A DNA stretch of 55,622 nucleotides from the IMG/VR virus record IMGVR_UViG_3300042260_000361, positions 1-55,622 of that record; one strand, 5' to 3'. The translations under genes were made by a program, and so were the position numbers. Shown here piece after piece: positions 1 through 8,721 of this stretch (positions are counted from its first letter, which is position 1; every line of letters begins with the position of its first letter). The notes below the pieces were generated by a model. The model was given only the letters and a program-made list of their open reading frames with translations. It was not told the DNA's origin and did not search any database. The stretch comes from a virus.

Positions 1-1
1 T

Positions 2-586
2 AATGCCAAAATTTCAAAATTACAAAAAGAATTTGGATTAGGAGATACTGCAGGAGTTGCCGAATATCATCAAGCATGGTGGGAAAACTTTGTAGATAAA
101 AAATCACCATTAAAATTAGATAATAATACTAAAATGGGATTAGTTAAAAGATGGGCATTTGGTGAAAAAGGATTTAGAATAGATTCCAAAAATATAACAG
201 ACCCTAAAGTATTAGATTGGGCTACTAAAATTGATAAAGAAGATCAAGGAAAGATTACTAAAGAAAATTTAATGAAATTTGAAGATATTTTCTTAGGAGT
301 TGGTGCAGAAGTTCTTTCATTTACATCATCAGTATTGACGGTTAATCCGGATAAGGCAGTTAGGGATATGAAGAAACGATTAGACCAAACTATTAGTGAT
401 GTTAAGAAATCAGGTGACCCTAAAAAGATTGAAAAATTAAAATTAGAATTAAGAAGATTATCTGCAGTAGGTGGAGTTGATAAGATAGTTCCAATTGAAG
501 GTATTGTATTTGTTTACAATGGTAAAACTTTTAAATTAACGGGAAGTTTCGCATCGTTGAATCAATTATTGGGAATATTTTACTAA
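2..586 (+). CDS. Conserved phage protein, 5'-truncated by window edge
   Basis: The reading frame is open from base 2, so the start lies outside the window; 194 residues are visible. The C-terminal part contains EGIVFVYNGKTFKLTG followed by FASLNQLLGI. The EGIVF-K pattern recalls the EG-x-V-x-K type motif of nucleotidyltransferases and ligases, and similar endings occur in unassigned proteins of T4-like phages (recollection, not checked). No signal peptide or membrane segment is visible. An AT-rich spacer of about 75 bases separates it from the next gene. An internal ATG at 134 is unlikely to be the true start because the coding pattern continues upstream of it. Function not established. Confidence 0.6.
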   Translation, partial: NAKISKLQKEFGLGDTAGVAEYHQAWWENFVDKKSPLKLDNNTKMGLVKRWAFGEKGFRIDSKNITDPKVLDWATKIDKEDQGKITKENLMKFEDIFLGVGAEVLSFTSSVLTVNPDKAVRDMKKRLDQTISDVKKSGDPKKIEKLKLELRRLSAVGGVDKIVPIEGIVFVYNGKTFKLTGSFASLNQLLGIFY

Positions 587-663
587 TTTTTTTAAAAAAA
601 TATTGATTTTTTAGTTTTAATATATGTATATATATTAGAATAAAGAACCTAATATATAAAATT

Positions 664-1323
664 ATGGCAAAGGAGTTTCAAAAAAAATTTATGCACCCAA
701 CTCGTAGAAAGTTGGTTGATATGGTTATGAGTGGGGGTGATTATGATAAAAATACCCAAATAGGATATACACCAGAAACAATTGAACGTAAAGTTGGTGA
801 TGTTTGGGAAGATGGCTATAATCGATATGAGAAAAAAGAAGGATACACCTTAAAGACAGGTAAAAACTCCGAAGCATTTAACGATATTAGAAAATGGTTA
901 AATGACCAAAAAGAATGTAAAAATATTGAATGTAAAAGAGTTAAAAAAAGTAAAACTGATTTAAAACTGATACAAAAAACTGGTTATTGTATTGATTGTT
1001 TAGCAAAAATCGAAACCGATATTAAACTTAAAGGTATTTGGCAAGAATATCAAGATTACAAAGTTTATACTCGTATGATTATTGAAGGTAAAATCAAATT
1101 AGAACAAATCAAACAATCGTTGGATGAAGTTAAACCATTTTATGAATACATCAACGAAGATGGTTCAGTTGAAAAATGGGAATTACCACAATCGGTAGAT
1201 GAAATCAAAAAAGAAATTAAAGAATTTATCGAAAGTGGTGAAATCGAATTAAAAGAAATAGAAGACAAACGAAACGAAGCGTTTGAGGTTATACGAAAAA
1301 ACAATTATGAACATTATTTGTAA
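664..1323 (+). CDS. Conserved hypothetical phage protein with paired cysteines
   Basis: 219 residues, soluble and highly charged. Two cysteine pairs (ECKNIEC near residue 80 and CIDC near residue 109) could form a zinc-binding knuckle. The rest is mostly helical and Lys/Glu-rich, with an acidic C-terminal helical half. It sits upstream of the spanin-like pair and the large terminase, where T4-like phages might place a small terminase, but nothing in the sequence proves that role. The start at 664 follows the leader tail aatatataaaatt without a Shine-Dalgarno site. I recall similar proteins in uncultured T4-like phages but no assigned function. Confidence 0.7.
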   Translation: MAKEFQKKFMHPTRRKLVDMVMSGGDYDKNTQIGYTPETIERKVGDVWEDGYNRYEKKEGYTLKTGKNSEAFNDIRKWLNDQKECKNIECKRVKKSKTDLKLIQKTGYCIDCLAKIETDIKLKGIWQEYQDYKVYTRMIIEGKIKLEQIKQSLDEVKPFYEYINEDGSVEKWELPQSVDEIKKEIKEFIESGEIELKEIEDKRNEAFEVIRKNNYEHYL

Positions 1324-1336
1324 AAAGGATTAATTT

Positions 1337-1720
1337 ATGAGAGACATTAAATCAACCATTTTACTATTAATCATTATTGGATTAGCCGGATATAATATCT
1401 TTTTCACTAAGCAGTTGAGAACGGATATTGATGGTTACAATTCGAAGATTGATAGTATTCAAACCGAAGTTGACTCGGTTGTATTAGTTAACAAAGAATT
1501 AGATAGACATATCGACAAACTTCATCAAGAAGTATTAATAGTTGATAAGAATGTTACAAGTGTGCAAAATAAAATAACAACAATAAAGGAAAAAACAAAT
1601 GAGAAAGTTAATAACGTTGACAATTATGCTATCCATGACCTTTACCAGTTTTTCTCAAACCGTTACGAAAACGGACTCGATAGTTCCGTTAAAAGTTCCG
1701 GTAGCAAAACTAGTAATTAA
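1337..1720 (+). CDS. Candidate inner-membrane spanin-like protein
   Basis: 127 residues. Residues about 7-25 form a single hydrophobic segment (STILLLIIIGLAGYNIFF). A long charged region with heptad-like spacing follows (DIDGYNSKIDSIQTEVDSV and onward), as in Rz-type inner-membrane spanins: N-terminal anchor plus periplasmic coiled coil. The start is preceded by AAGGA. Its last 122 bases overlap the next gene in another frame, the arrangement typical of embedded or overlapping spanin genes. In that model it would join the partner below to bridge inner and outer membranes and complete lysis. No endolysin or holin is seen nearby, so the lysis role is inferred from architecture only. Confidence 0.6.
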   Translation: MRDIKSTILLLIIIGLAGYNIFFTKQLRTDIDGYNSKIDSIQTEVDSVVLVNKELDRHIDKLHQEVLIVDKNVTSVQNKITTIKEKTNEKVNNVDNYAIHDLYQFFSNRYENGLDSSVKSSGSKTSN

Positions 1721-2009
1721 GGATATACTTAGAGGTGATGGTGCAATCCAACAATTAGAAGAAACTGAAAAGGTACTTGAATTGACTAATCAAAAATTAG
1801 CATTGAAGGAAAATATATTATCAGTTTTAAATTCTAAAGTAACTAATTTAGATTATATCATTAAACAAAAAGATGAGCAATTTAAATTAGAAAGAAGTAA
1901 ATCGGAAGAATTAATTAAAGAAATTAAACAAGTTAGAAGAAATGCATTTTTCTATAAAGTTGGTTCATTCGTTGGAATCATAACTACTACTTTATTTTTA
2001 TTAAAATAA
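1599..2009 (+). CDS. Candidate spanin partner: exported coiled-coil protein with C-terminal hydrophobic segment
   Basis: 136 residues, overlapping the previous gene out of frame. It begins with a signal peptide (MRKLITLTIMLSMTFTSFSQ) with a Bacteroidota-style cleavage region and no lipobox cysteine. A coiled-coil-like region follows (about residues 48-105), then a hydrophobic stretch near 115-135 (YKVGSFVGIITTTLFLLK). An exported coiled coil ending in a membrane segment fits an envelope-spanning protein. AAGGA precedes the start. The pairing with the upstream anchored coiled-coil protein suggests a spanin complex. The alternative is an exported structural or adhesion protein. No conserved family recognised. 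Confidence 0.6.
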   Translation: MRKLITLTIMLSMTFTSFSQTVTKTDSIVPLKVPVAKLVIKDILRGDGAIQQLEETEKVLELTNQKLALKENILSVLNSKVTNLDYIIKQKDEQFKLERSKSEELIKEIKQVRRNAFFYKVGSFVGIITTTLFLLK

Positions 2010-2014
2010 ATTAA

Positions 2015-3592
2015 ATGGCTTCTTTAAAAGACATAATTAAATTAGAGTATTCTAAGTGTGCTTCGGATCCTATATACTTTATGAAAAAGTATTGTATGAT
2101 TCAACACCCGGTCCGCGGAAAAATTCCATTTCACTTATTTCCGTTTCAGGACAGAACCTTAGTAGAATTTAAAGACCATAGATATAACATTGTATTAAAA
2201 TCCCGACAAACAGGTATTTCTACTTTGGTTGCGGGATTTTCCCTTTGGAAGATGTTATTTAATCAAGATTACAACGTATTGGTAATTGCAACAAAACAAG
2301 AAGTTGCGAAAAACTTAATTACCAAAATTAGAGTAATGAATCAGTATCTACCAAGTTGGTTAAAACAAGATACGGTAGAAGATAATAAACTTTCACTTAG
2401 ATATGCAAATGGTTCTCAAGCAAAGGCAACTTCATCTTCTGGAGATGCAGGTCGTTCTGAAGCCTTATCTCTATTAGTATTTGACGAGGCTGCGTTTATC
2501 GATAATATTGAGGAAATTTGGATATCTGCACAATCTACGTTATCAACGGGTGGTAGTGCAATTATTCTTTCTACTCCAAATGGTGTGGGTAATTTCTTTC
2601 ACAGAACATGGGTAGGTGCAGAAGAAGGAACAAACGATTTCAATACAATTCGATTACACTGGTCAGTTCATCCAGAACGAGATCAAAGTTGGAGAGATGA
2701 ACAAGCAAGATTATTAGGACCAAAGGGTGCAGCACAAGAATGTGATTGTGACTTCGTAAGTTCCGGTGATACTGTCATCGATCCTGAATTACTTATGTTT
2801 TACAAAGAAACATATGTACAAGAACCAATTGAGAAGACTGGATGGGATTCTAACCTATGGAAATGGGAATATCCAAATTATAATAAAGGATATATGGTTG
2901 TTGCCGACGTTGCCCGTGGTGATGGTGGTGACTACTCTGCATGTCATGTCTTTGATATTGAAACTGCAACACAAGTAGCAGAATATAAAGGAAAAATGGA
3001 TACCAAAGATTTCGGTAATTTCTTAGTTGCATTGGCAACCGAATATAATGAAGCACTTTTAGTAATAGAGAACGCGAATATTGGTTGGGCAGTAATTCAA
3101 CAAGTAATTGATAGAGGATATCGTAATTTATTCTATATGAGTAAGGATTTAAAGTATGTAGATGTTCAACATCAACTACATAATAAATTCAGAGCAGAAG
3201 AAAGAGGTATGGTTGCAGGATTCTCTACTACATCTAAAACTCGTCCTTTGATTATTTCTAAATTAGAGGATTATGTTAGAGAAAAATCAGTTACAATTCG
3301 TTCATCGAGGTTAATAGAAGAACTATTTACATTTATATGGGTTGGTAATCGTGCAGAGGCAATGAGAGGGTATAATGATGACTTGGTGATGTCTTTAGGT
3401 ATTGGATTATGGGTTAGAGATACTGCACTTCGTTTAAGACAAGAGGGAGTTGATTTAACTAAAATGGCAATCGGTGGAATTCAACAACATTCATTCACAT
3501 TAGATGGGTTTGGTGGTAATTCATCATTAGATGAGAACCCTTGGAAAATGAGAGTTGGTGATAGAGATGAAGATTTATCACAATGGTTGTAA
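2015..3592 (+). CDS. Terminase large subunit (gp17-like ATPase/nuclease)
   Basis: 525 residues, the DNA-packaging motor that docks on the portal and cuts concatemers. The N-terminal ATPase has the T4-type Walker A SRQTGIST (63-70), Walker B LLVFDE (153-158) and coupling motif STPNG (186-190). The C-terminal RNase H-like nuclease has acidic residues at D298 (VVADVARGDGGD), E352 (LVIENANIG) and D455/D456 (YNDDLVMS). Length is close to T4 gp17. The start ATG at 2015 lies six bases after the preceding stop codon and has no SD. Downstream are a small capsid-targeted protein and the portal, as expected for a T4-like head module. Confidence 0.97.
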   Translation: MASLKDIIKLEYSKCASDPIYFMKKYCMIQHPVRGKIPFHLFPFQDRTLVEFKDHRYNIVLKSRQTGISTLVAGFSLWKMLFNQDYNVLVIATKQEVAKNLITKIRVMNQYLPSWLKQDTVEDNKLSLRYANGSQAKATSSSGDAGRSEALSLLVFDEAAFIDNIEEIWISAQSTLSTGGSAIILSTPNGVGNFFHRTWVGAEEGTNDFNTIRLHWSVHPERDQSWRDEQARLLGPKGAAQECDCDFVSSGDTVIDPELLMFYKETYVQEPIEKTGWDSNLWKWEYPNYNKGYMVVADVARGDGGDYSACHVFDIETATQVAEYKGKMDTKDFGNFLVALATEYNEALLVIENANIGWAVIQQVIDRGYRNLFYMSKDLKYVDVQHQLHNKFRAEERGMVAGFSTTSKTRPLIISKLEDYVREKSVTIRSSRLIEELFTFIWVGNRAEAMRGYNDDLVMSLGIGLWVRDTALRLRQEGVDLTKMAIGGIQQHSFTLDGFGGNSSLDENPWKMRVGDRDEDLSQWL

Positions 3593-3614
3593 AATAGGTA
3601 ATAAATTAGTTTTA

Positions 3615-3624
3615 TATATTTATA
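3615..3624 (+). promoter_or_regulatory. Late-type promoter box, gene at 3645
   Basis: TATATTTATA 20 bases before the ATG, followed by GAGGA. The same box recurs before many structural genes. Promoter function inferred from recurrence and spacing. Confidence 0.5.
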
Positions 3625-3644
3625 GTATAAAGACGAGGAATATT

Positions 3645-4121
3645 ATGATAAAATTACAATCACTACTTAATGAAGAATCTCCATGTTGGAAAGGATATCA
3701 ACAAGTTGGCATGAAAGAAAAAGATGGAAAACAAGTTCCTAATTGTGTTCCAATATCAAATGAATCATATGAAGATGATTATGATGAATTAGATGTAGAA
3801 GATGATGATGAGGAAGACTTTTTAACTTATCTACAATCATATAAAAACGAATTAAAAGAAGCAAACTGCAATTGTGTAAATGAAGCAGAATATCAAGGTA
3901 GAGATGTTCAATTAGGCAAACCAATGGCAGGTGATGTTAAAAAATTCAAAGTATATGTAAAAAATCCACAAGGAAATGTTGTTAAAGTAAATTTCGGACA
4001 AAAAGGTGTTAAAATTAAAAAGAATAACCCTGAAAGAAGAAAATCATTCAGAGCAAGACATAATTGTGAATCACCAGGACCAAGACATAAGGCAAGATAC
4101 TGGTCATGTAGAAAGTGGTAA
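3645..4121 (+). CDS. Putative capsid-targeted internal head protein
   Basis: 158 residues from the ATG at 3645. An upstream in-frame start at 3555 would overlap the terminase gene and is rejected because 3645 has a GAGGA site and a TATATTTATA box at 3615-3624. The protein opens with MIKLQSLLNEE, almost identical to the start of the gene at 9780 and resembling T4 capsid-targeting peptides that gp21 cuts after an (L/I)-x-E triad. A second candidate site is VNE at 78-80, after an acidic linker. The C-terminal half is basic (FGQKGVKIKKN, RRKSFRARHNCE, ARYWSCRKW) and looks conserved among T4-like phages. It is a candidate DNA-binding protein packaged in the head; function unknown. Confidence 0.75.
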   Translation: MIKLQSLLNEESPCWKGYQQVGMKEKDGKQVPNCVPISNESYEDDYDELDVEDDDEEDFLTYLQSYKNELKEANCNCVNEAEYQGRDVQLGKPMAGDVKKFKVYVKNPQGNVVKVNFGQKGVKIKKNNPERRKSFRARHNCESPGPRHKARYWSCRKW

Positions 4122-4161
4122 AAAATAAATAATAAAGGTTATAAATTAAAACAGAAAACAA

Positions 4162-5895
4162 ATGGCGGATACTTCATTTTTCGGTAGATTAACTAAACTT
4201 TTCCAATCTAAGGCAGTTGTGACTGTTGATAAAGATGGTAAAAGAAAAGTTTTTGATGCAGATGAAAGACAGCAAACGAATTTATCATCATTAAGAGATA
4301 GATACACAAAAATTCAAAAATCCTTTTTTGAACAAGCAGGTGGTGCACAATCAATGGCATACCAACAAGTTCGTAGAGAAGTATTTAGAGATTATGATGC
4401 AATGGATTGTGATCCAATCTTAGCATCTGCATTAGATATTTACGCGGATGAATCTACATTAAAAAATGAATTTGGTGATATATTAACCGTTCGTTCCGAT
4501 AATCAAAAAGTACAAGAAGTATTAGATAACTTATTTTACGATATTCTTAACGTTGAATTTAACTTATGGCCATGGGTTCGTAATATGTGTAAGTATGGTG
4601 ATTTTTTCTTAGGTTTAGAGATTGCCGAAGGTAAAGGTATCGTAAATGTAACACCCCATTCAGTATATAACACAGAAAGATTAGAAGGACAAGACCCAAA
4701 TAATCCAAATGTAGTTAAATTTAAAGTAACTGAAGACCCGAATGGTAAAGTAGAATACGAAAACTTTGAAATTGCACACTTTCGTTTATTAGCAGATACA
4801 AACTGGTTACCATATGGTAAGTCAATGATTGAAAATGGTAGAAGATTGTGGAAACAATTGAGTTTAATGGAAGATGCAATGTTAATCCATAGAATCATGA
4901 GAGCACCTGAAAAAAGAGTGTTCAAAATTGATATAGGTAACATTCCACCAACTGAAGTAGATAACTATATGCAAAGAATTATCAACAAAATGAAGAAAGT
5001 TCCTTTCGTTGATAAAAATAGTGGTGATTACAACTTAAAATACAACATGCAGAACTTAACGGAAGATTTCTTCTTACCGGTTAGGGGAGGTGATAGTGGA
5101 ACATCAATTGAAAACCTTGCAGGATTAGATTATGCAGCAATTGATGATATTGAATACTTAAAAGCTAAATTATTTGCTGCTCTTAAAATTCCTAAAGCAT
5201 ATTTGGGATATGATGAGAATGTAAATGGTAAAGCAACACTTGCAGCGGAAGATGTTCGTTTTGCAAGAACAATTGAAAGAATCCAAAGGACAGTAGTTTC
5301 AGAATTAAGTAAAATAGCAATCGTGCATTTATACGCACAAGGTATTACTGATTCAGAAATGACTAACTTTGAATTGCAATTAGTTAATCCATCAACTATA
5401 TACGAACAAGAGAAAGTAAATCTTTGGTCAGAAAAAGTTAGATTAGCACAAGATATGCAAGGATTGAATATGTTAAGTAAAGATTGGATTTATGAAAATA
5501 TCTTCAAAATGGCACAAGGTGATCAAACTCGTGAAAGAGGTAAGATTATTGAAGATATTAAAGATAGATTCCGTTATAGTTCTATTGAAAATCAAGGTAA
5601 TGACCCTGCAGTGGAAAGCGAACCTAATGATGTTGAGGAAAGTTTAGAACAAATCAAAACTGAATTAGCAAATAAAGGTGGAAGGCCAAGAGAAGGTAAT
5701 ACCTATGGTAAAGATAAATCACCATTTGGAAGAGACCCATTAGGTGATAAGGAAAATAAAAATGCACTTAAACACAGAACATCTGAAGAAAGAGCATTAC
5801 AATATATCAATGGAATTGCTTCAAAACGTAAATATTTAGCAGAACAAAAAGGTATGTTAGATGAGACTAATATCATCGATGACACGCAAAATTAA
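4162..5895 (+). CDS. Portal vertex protein (gp20-like)
   Basis: 577 residues, slightly longer than T4 gp20. It forms the dodecameric portal through which DNA is packaged and to which the neck attaches. The core reads like T4-type portals: SMAYQQVRREVFRDYDAMD, ASALDIYADES, WPWVRNMCKYGDFFLGLEI, LLADTNWLPYGKSMIENG and LKIPKAYLGYDENVNGK. The last 90 or so residues are hydrophilic and Lys/Glu-rich, ending in KYLAEQKGMLDETNII. It lies after the terminase and before the protease/scaffold/capsid group, as in T4. No clear SD precedes the ATG; the leader is A-rich. Confidence 0.96.
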   Translation: MADTSFFGRLTKLFQSKAVVTVDKDGKRKVFDADERQQTNLSSLRDRYTKIQKSFFEQAGGAQSMAYQQVRREVFRDYDAMDCDPILASALDIYADESTLKNEFGDILTVRSDNQKVQEVLDNLFYDILNVEFNLWPWVRNMCKYGDFFLGLEIAEGKGIVNVTPHSVYNTERLEGQDPNNPNVVKFKVTEDPNGKVEYENFEIAHFRLLADTNWLPYGKSMIENGRRLWKQLSLMEDAMLIHRIMRAPEKRVFKIDIGNIPPTEVDNYMQRIINKMKKVPFVDKNSGDYNLKYNMQNLTEDFFLPVRGGDSGTSIENLAGLDYAAIDDIEYLKAKLFAALKIPKAYLGYDENVNGKATLAAEDVRFARTIERIQRTVVSELSKIAIVHLYAQGITDSEMTNFELQLVNPSTIYEQEKVNLWSEKVRLAQDMQGLNMLSKDWIYENIFKMAQGDQTRERGKIIEDIKDRFRYSSIENQGNDPAVESEPNDVEESLEQIKTELANKGGRPREGNTYGKDKSPFGRDPLGDKENKNALKHRTSEERALQYINGIASKRKYLAEQKGMLDETNIIDDTQN

Positions 5896-5912
5896 TCAAT
5901 CATAAAAAATTT

Positions 5913-5922
5913 TATATTTATA
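5913..5922 (+). promoter_or_regulatory. Late-type promoter box, gene at 5963
   Basis: TATATTTATA in the spacer between the portal gene and the next gene, about 40 bases before the ATG. Same motif as before other structural genes. Confidence 0.5.
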
Positions 5923-5962
5923 ATAGAGTTTTTGAGTATATCAAAATAAGGATTTGAGTAAA

Positions 5963-6832
5963 ATGAAAAAAATAAAACATTCAAAATTTAAGAATACGGG
6001 TTTTCTTTTCGAACTATTAACCCGTCAGATAACTTTGGAAATTTTAAATAATTCTCCCGAGAAGGCAAAAAATATCGTATCCGAATTTTTTGGTAACGGA
6101 ACAGAATTGTCTAAAGAACTTCGTTTATTTAATTTATTAATAAATGAGAAGTATAATTCTGAAAATAAAGCAGAGAAATTTATCGATGCTATTTTAGATG
6201 CCAGAACAAAGTTAGATGAACAGAAATTGGCTAAACAAAAATATAGTTTAGTTAAATCGATTAAAGAAAATTTTGAAATAGATTCATTCTTAGCATCGCC
6301 AGTAACTAATTACAAAGTTCTTGCATCAATTCACAAATTATTTGAAGCAAAAGCAACAAATGTATTAGATGTAAAAGATGTATTTGATTCTAAACTTACA
6401 TTAGTAGAACATATATCAACTTCAACTCCATCTTTGAAACAAAAAGAAGATAGATTAGTTGAAGATTATAAGAAACAAGAAAAAGATTTAAGATTACTTA
6501 CTTATAAGATTCTTGTTGAAACTTTCAATAAAAAATATTCTAACTTAAATGATTCTCAAAAATTATTATTGAGAGAATATATCAACAACGTAACCAACAC
6601 TTCTAAATTTGGTGAGTATTATTCCAACGAATTGAAAAAAGTTGTAACCGAATTACATTCCATTTATACATCAATGGACGATACGATTACAAAAATTAAA
6701 TTAAAGGAAACTATTAATGTCTTAAAAAATCAAAAATTTGGTAAAAAAATTACCGATGAACAGGTTTCTGCATTAATGATGGGATTTGAACTTATAAAGG
6801 AAATACAGAATGTTAAGAAGCGAATCTCTTAA
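5963..6832 (+). CDS. Conserved T4-like head-module protein of unknown function
   Basis: 289 residues, highly charged and predominantly helical, with no membrane segment. It opens MKKIKHSKFKNTGFLFELLTRQ; I recall a protein of this type directly after the portal gene in several T4-like phages. A TTG start three codons upstream (5954) is possible, but the ATG at 5963 is better spaced from AAGGA at 5947-5951. A TATATTTATA box lies near 5913-5922. The C-terminus overlaps the next gene by 23 bases. Its position suggests a prohead core or capsid-assembly role, but none can be read from the sequence. Confidence 0.75.
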   Translation: MKKIKHSKFKNTGFLFELLTRQITLEILNNSPEKAKNIVSEFFGNGTELSKELRLFNLLINEKYNSENKAEKFIDAILDARTKLDEQKLAKQKYSLVKSIKENFEIDSFLASPVTNYKVLASIHKLFEAKATNVLDVKDVFDSKLTLVEHISTSTPSLKQKEDRLVEDYKKQEKDLRLLTYKILVETFNKKYSNLNDSQKLLLREYINNVTNTSKFGEYYSNELKKVVTELHSIYTSMDDTITKIKLKETINVLKNQKFGKKITDEQVSALMMGFELIKEIQNVKKRIS

Positions 6833-8228
6833 AAAATATATTGATGAAATCATTTCCGAAGTTGAAAAGGAATTAGATGAGGCAACTACAACCGGTGATA
6901 TTGCTGGTTATGAAACTCCTAATGCGTTTTCCGATGGTAGTGATGCAACAAAAAGACGTAAAAAGAAAATTGCAACTCAATTGGGTATGCAATTAGTTGG
7001 TAAGGTTGAATCAGTAAATGAAGCACACACTTCATTCGTATCAGGTAACTCTGGTAGAACTATAACTCATTTAGATAATAAAAAATATCAATTAACAAAA
7101 GATATAAAAGGTGCACAAATTGGAAACTATCATAGTGTAGTTTTACCAAAAGGAAGTATTATCACAAATCTTCCAGGCGGGGTATTTGCAAGTCATCCAT
7201 CTTTAAAGGATAGATTTTCTGGTATTAAAGAAACTCCAAACTTTGGTTTTAGAGTAACAACAAATCCAGATACCTTAATAGCAATTGAAAAATCTTCAAA
7301 AATATTAGAATCAGTAAATGAAATCATGATAACCGAAAAACAATTCAAAGGTTTAGAAGGTATTCCTGCAAATACATCATTAGAAAAAATTACTAAAGAC
7401 CAAAAATTAAAAATAATTAAAGGTGTTGGTAATATAATTGATTTTATTGTTCCAAAAGGATTAAGTAGAAACTTTTGGCAAGTTATTGGAACTGGTAAGA
7501 TAAAGAAAAACTTATCGGGTGAATACTATTTAGAAGGTAAGATAATCAGTTCACCGATGTTTAAATCTATTGATGATTTAATTGATGGTGTAAAATGGAA
7601 ATCTATGGAAGAAAGACGTAGATTTAACGAATCAGTAAATGAAGAATCTGAAGGTTTGTGGGCAAATATACGAGCTAAAAGAGCTAGAGGTGAAAAACCT
7701 GCACCTAAAAATTCAAAAGCATATAAAGATGCGGTAAAAGCAGGAAAAGAAATAAATAAAAACGAATCTGTTAATGAATATAACTTAAATGATATTATTA
7801 AACAGGTTAAAACTTATGATAACCCAAAAGATGAAAAACTTTTGACAATCAAAGTGATAAATAAACTTAAAGATAGTAGAAATAAATCAAACCCATCTAA
7901 AAAAATCGAAATTCAAAAAATCATCGATACTATTGAGGGTGATTACAAAAAAGGTAAGTATCTTAAATTAGAATCAGTAAATGAAAATCGTTGGTTAGAA
8001 TTGAAAAATGATAATTCTATGCATGCTAATAAAAAACTTGCAATAGGGTTAAAGGAGTTAAAATACCAATTATCTGAAGTTGAAACTTTTTTACGTTGGT
8101 ATAATCAAATCAAAACAATGAATGAATTAGATTCAAATCAATATTGGAAAAGAACAAATTCTCATATTTATAAGATAAAAGAACGAATAATCAATATAGC
8201 AAGAACATTGCAGGAGATAGAAAAATAA
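6810..8228 (+). CDS. Multi-module head protein with five ESVNE motifs; probable protease-processed cargo polyprotein
   Basis: 472 residues. The N-terminus is an amphipathic helix ending LDEATTTGDIAG; the major capsid protein has LDEATATGTSAG at its predicted processing site. Five copies of ESVNE (residues 67-71, 167-171, 274-278, 319-323, 388-392) separate otherwise unlike segments. One basic segment (ANIRAKRARGEKPAP) could bind DNA. T4-like prohead proteases cut after (L/I/V)-x-E, so each VNE is a plausible cut site, giving up to six or seven packaged peptides. AAGGA precedes the start, which overlaps the previous gene. Cargo identity is unknown; the polyprotein reading is inferred from the repeat pattern and the neighbouring protease gene. 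Confidence 0.7.
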   Translation: MLRSESLKKYIDEIISEVEKELDEATTTGDIAGYETPNAFSDGSDATKRRKKKIATQLGMQLVGKVESVNEAHTSFVSGNSGRTITHLDNKKYQLTKDIKGAQIGNYHSVVLPKGSIITNLPGGVFASHPSLKDRFSGIKETPNFGFRVTTNPDTLIAIEKSSKILESVNEIMITEKQFKGLEGIPANTSLEKITKDQKLKIIKGVGNIIDFIVPKGLSRNFWQVIGTGKIKKNLSGEYYLEGKIISSPMFKSIDDLIDGVKWKSMEERRRFNESVNEESEGLWANIRAKRARGEKPAPKNSKAYKDAVKAGKEINKNESVNEYNLNDIIKQVKTYDNPKDEKLLTIKVINKLKDSRNKSNPSKKIEIQKIIDTIEGDYKKGKYLKLESVNENRWLELKNDNSMHANKKLAIGLKELKYQLSEVETFLRWYNQIKTMNELDSNQYWKRTNSHIYKIKERIINIARTLQEIEK

Positions 8229-8707
8229 TGAAAATCACAAAAGAACAATTTAAGAAAATCGTTAAAGAGGTTTTAACCGAAGAAAACGAATATCAAGCAT
8301 TCTTTCAAAAAGCGTTAGATAAAGCTGGAAAATCAATTCCATCTATGAGTGATGAGGAAAAGAAAGCATTCTTTGATAAAATCGATGCATCGTGGAATGG
8401 TAGAGGAGAAAAATCTGAAGCATTAGTTGGTGGTCAAAAAGAATTAGATGTGGATGGTGATGGTGATATCTCTGGCGATGATTTAGCAGATTTAAGAGCT
8501 GGTAAAAAAGCAGACGAATCGGTAATAAAAGAAGAAGAAGAGATTAAATGGAATGCAGTTGAAAACGCAATCATTAACTTTCTAAAAATGAACACAAAGA
8601 TTTTAGATAAAAGAGTTAAAGATAAAGACACTGCAGGCGTTAAGGGTGGGTTACAATCAATCATTGATGGTTTAACTAACGCACAACGTAGTTTAAAATT
8701 AAAATAA
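8228..8707 (+). CDS. Putative internal head protein with EF-hand-like loop
   Basis: 159 residues. The start overlaps the previous stop codon (TAATG) and follows AGGAGA, so translation is probably coupled. The N-terminus MKITKEQFKKIVKEVLTEE resembles a capsid-targeting helix ending in an LTE processing triad (16-18). Residues 74-85 (DVDGDGDISGDD) match a calcium-binding EF-hand or dockerin-like loop. The C-terminal 50 residues are a helical, basic segment. Placed between the ESVNE protein and the prohead protease, it is probably part of the prohead core or packaged with DNA. No known function; the EF-hand match is to loop residues only. Confidence 0.75.
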   Translation: MKITKEQFKKIVKEVLTEENEYQAFFQKALDKAGKSIPSMSDEEKKAFFDKIDASWNGRGEKSEALVGGQKELDVDGDGDISGDDLADLRAGKKADESVIKEEEEIKWNAVENAIINFLKMNTKILDKRVKDKDTAGVKGGLQSIIDGLTNAQRSLKLK

Positions 8708-8721
8708 TATAAAGGATAGAT

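Noticed and set aside
3555-3644. Upstream start for the capsid-targeted protein
   Set aside because: It overlaps the terminase gene, has no SD, and the ATG at 3645 has GAGGA and gives the MIKLQSLLNEE leader shared with other head proteins.
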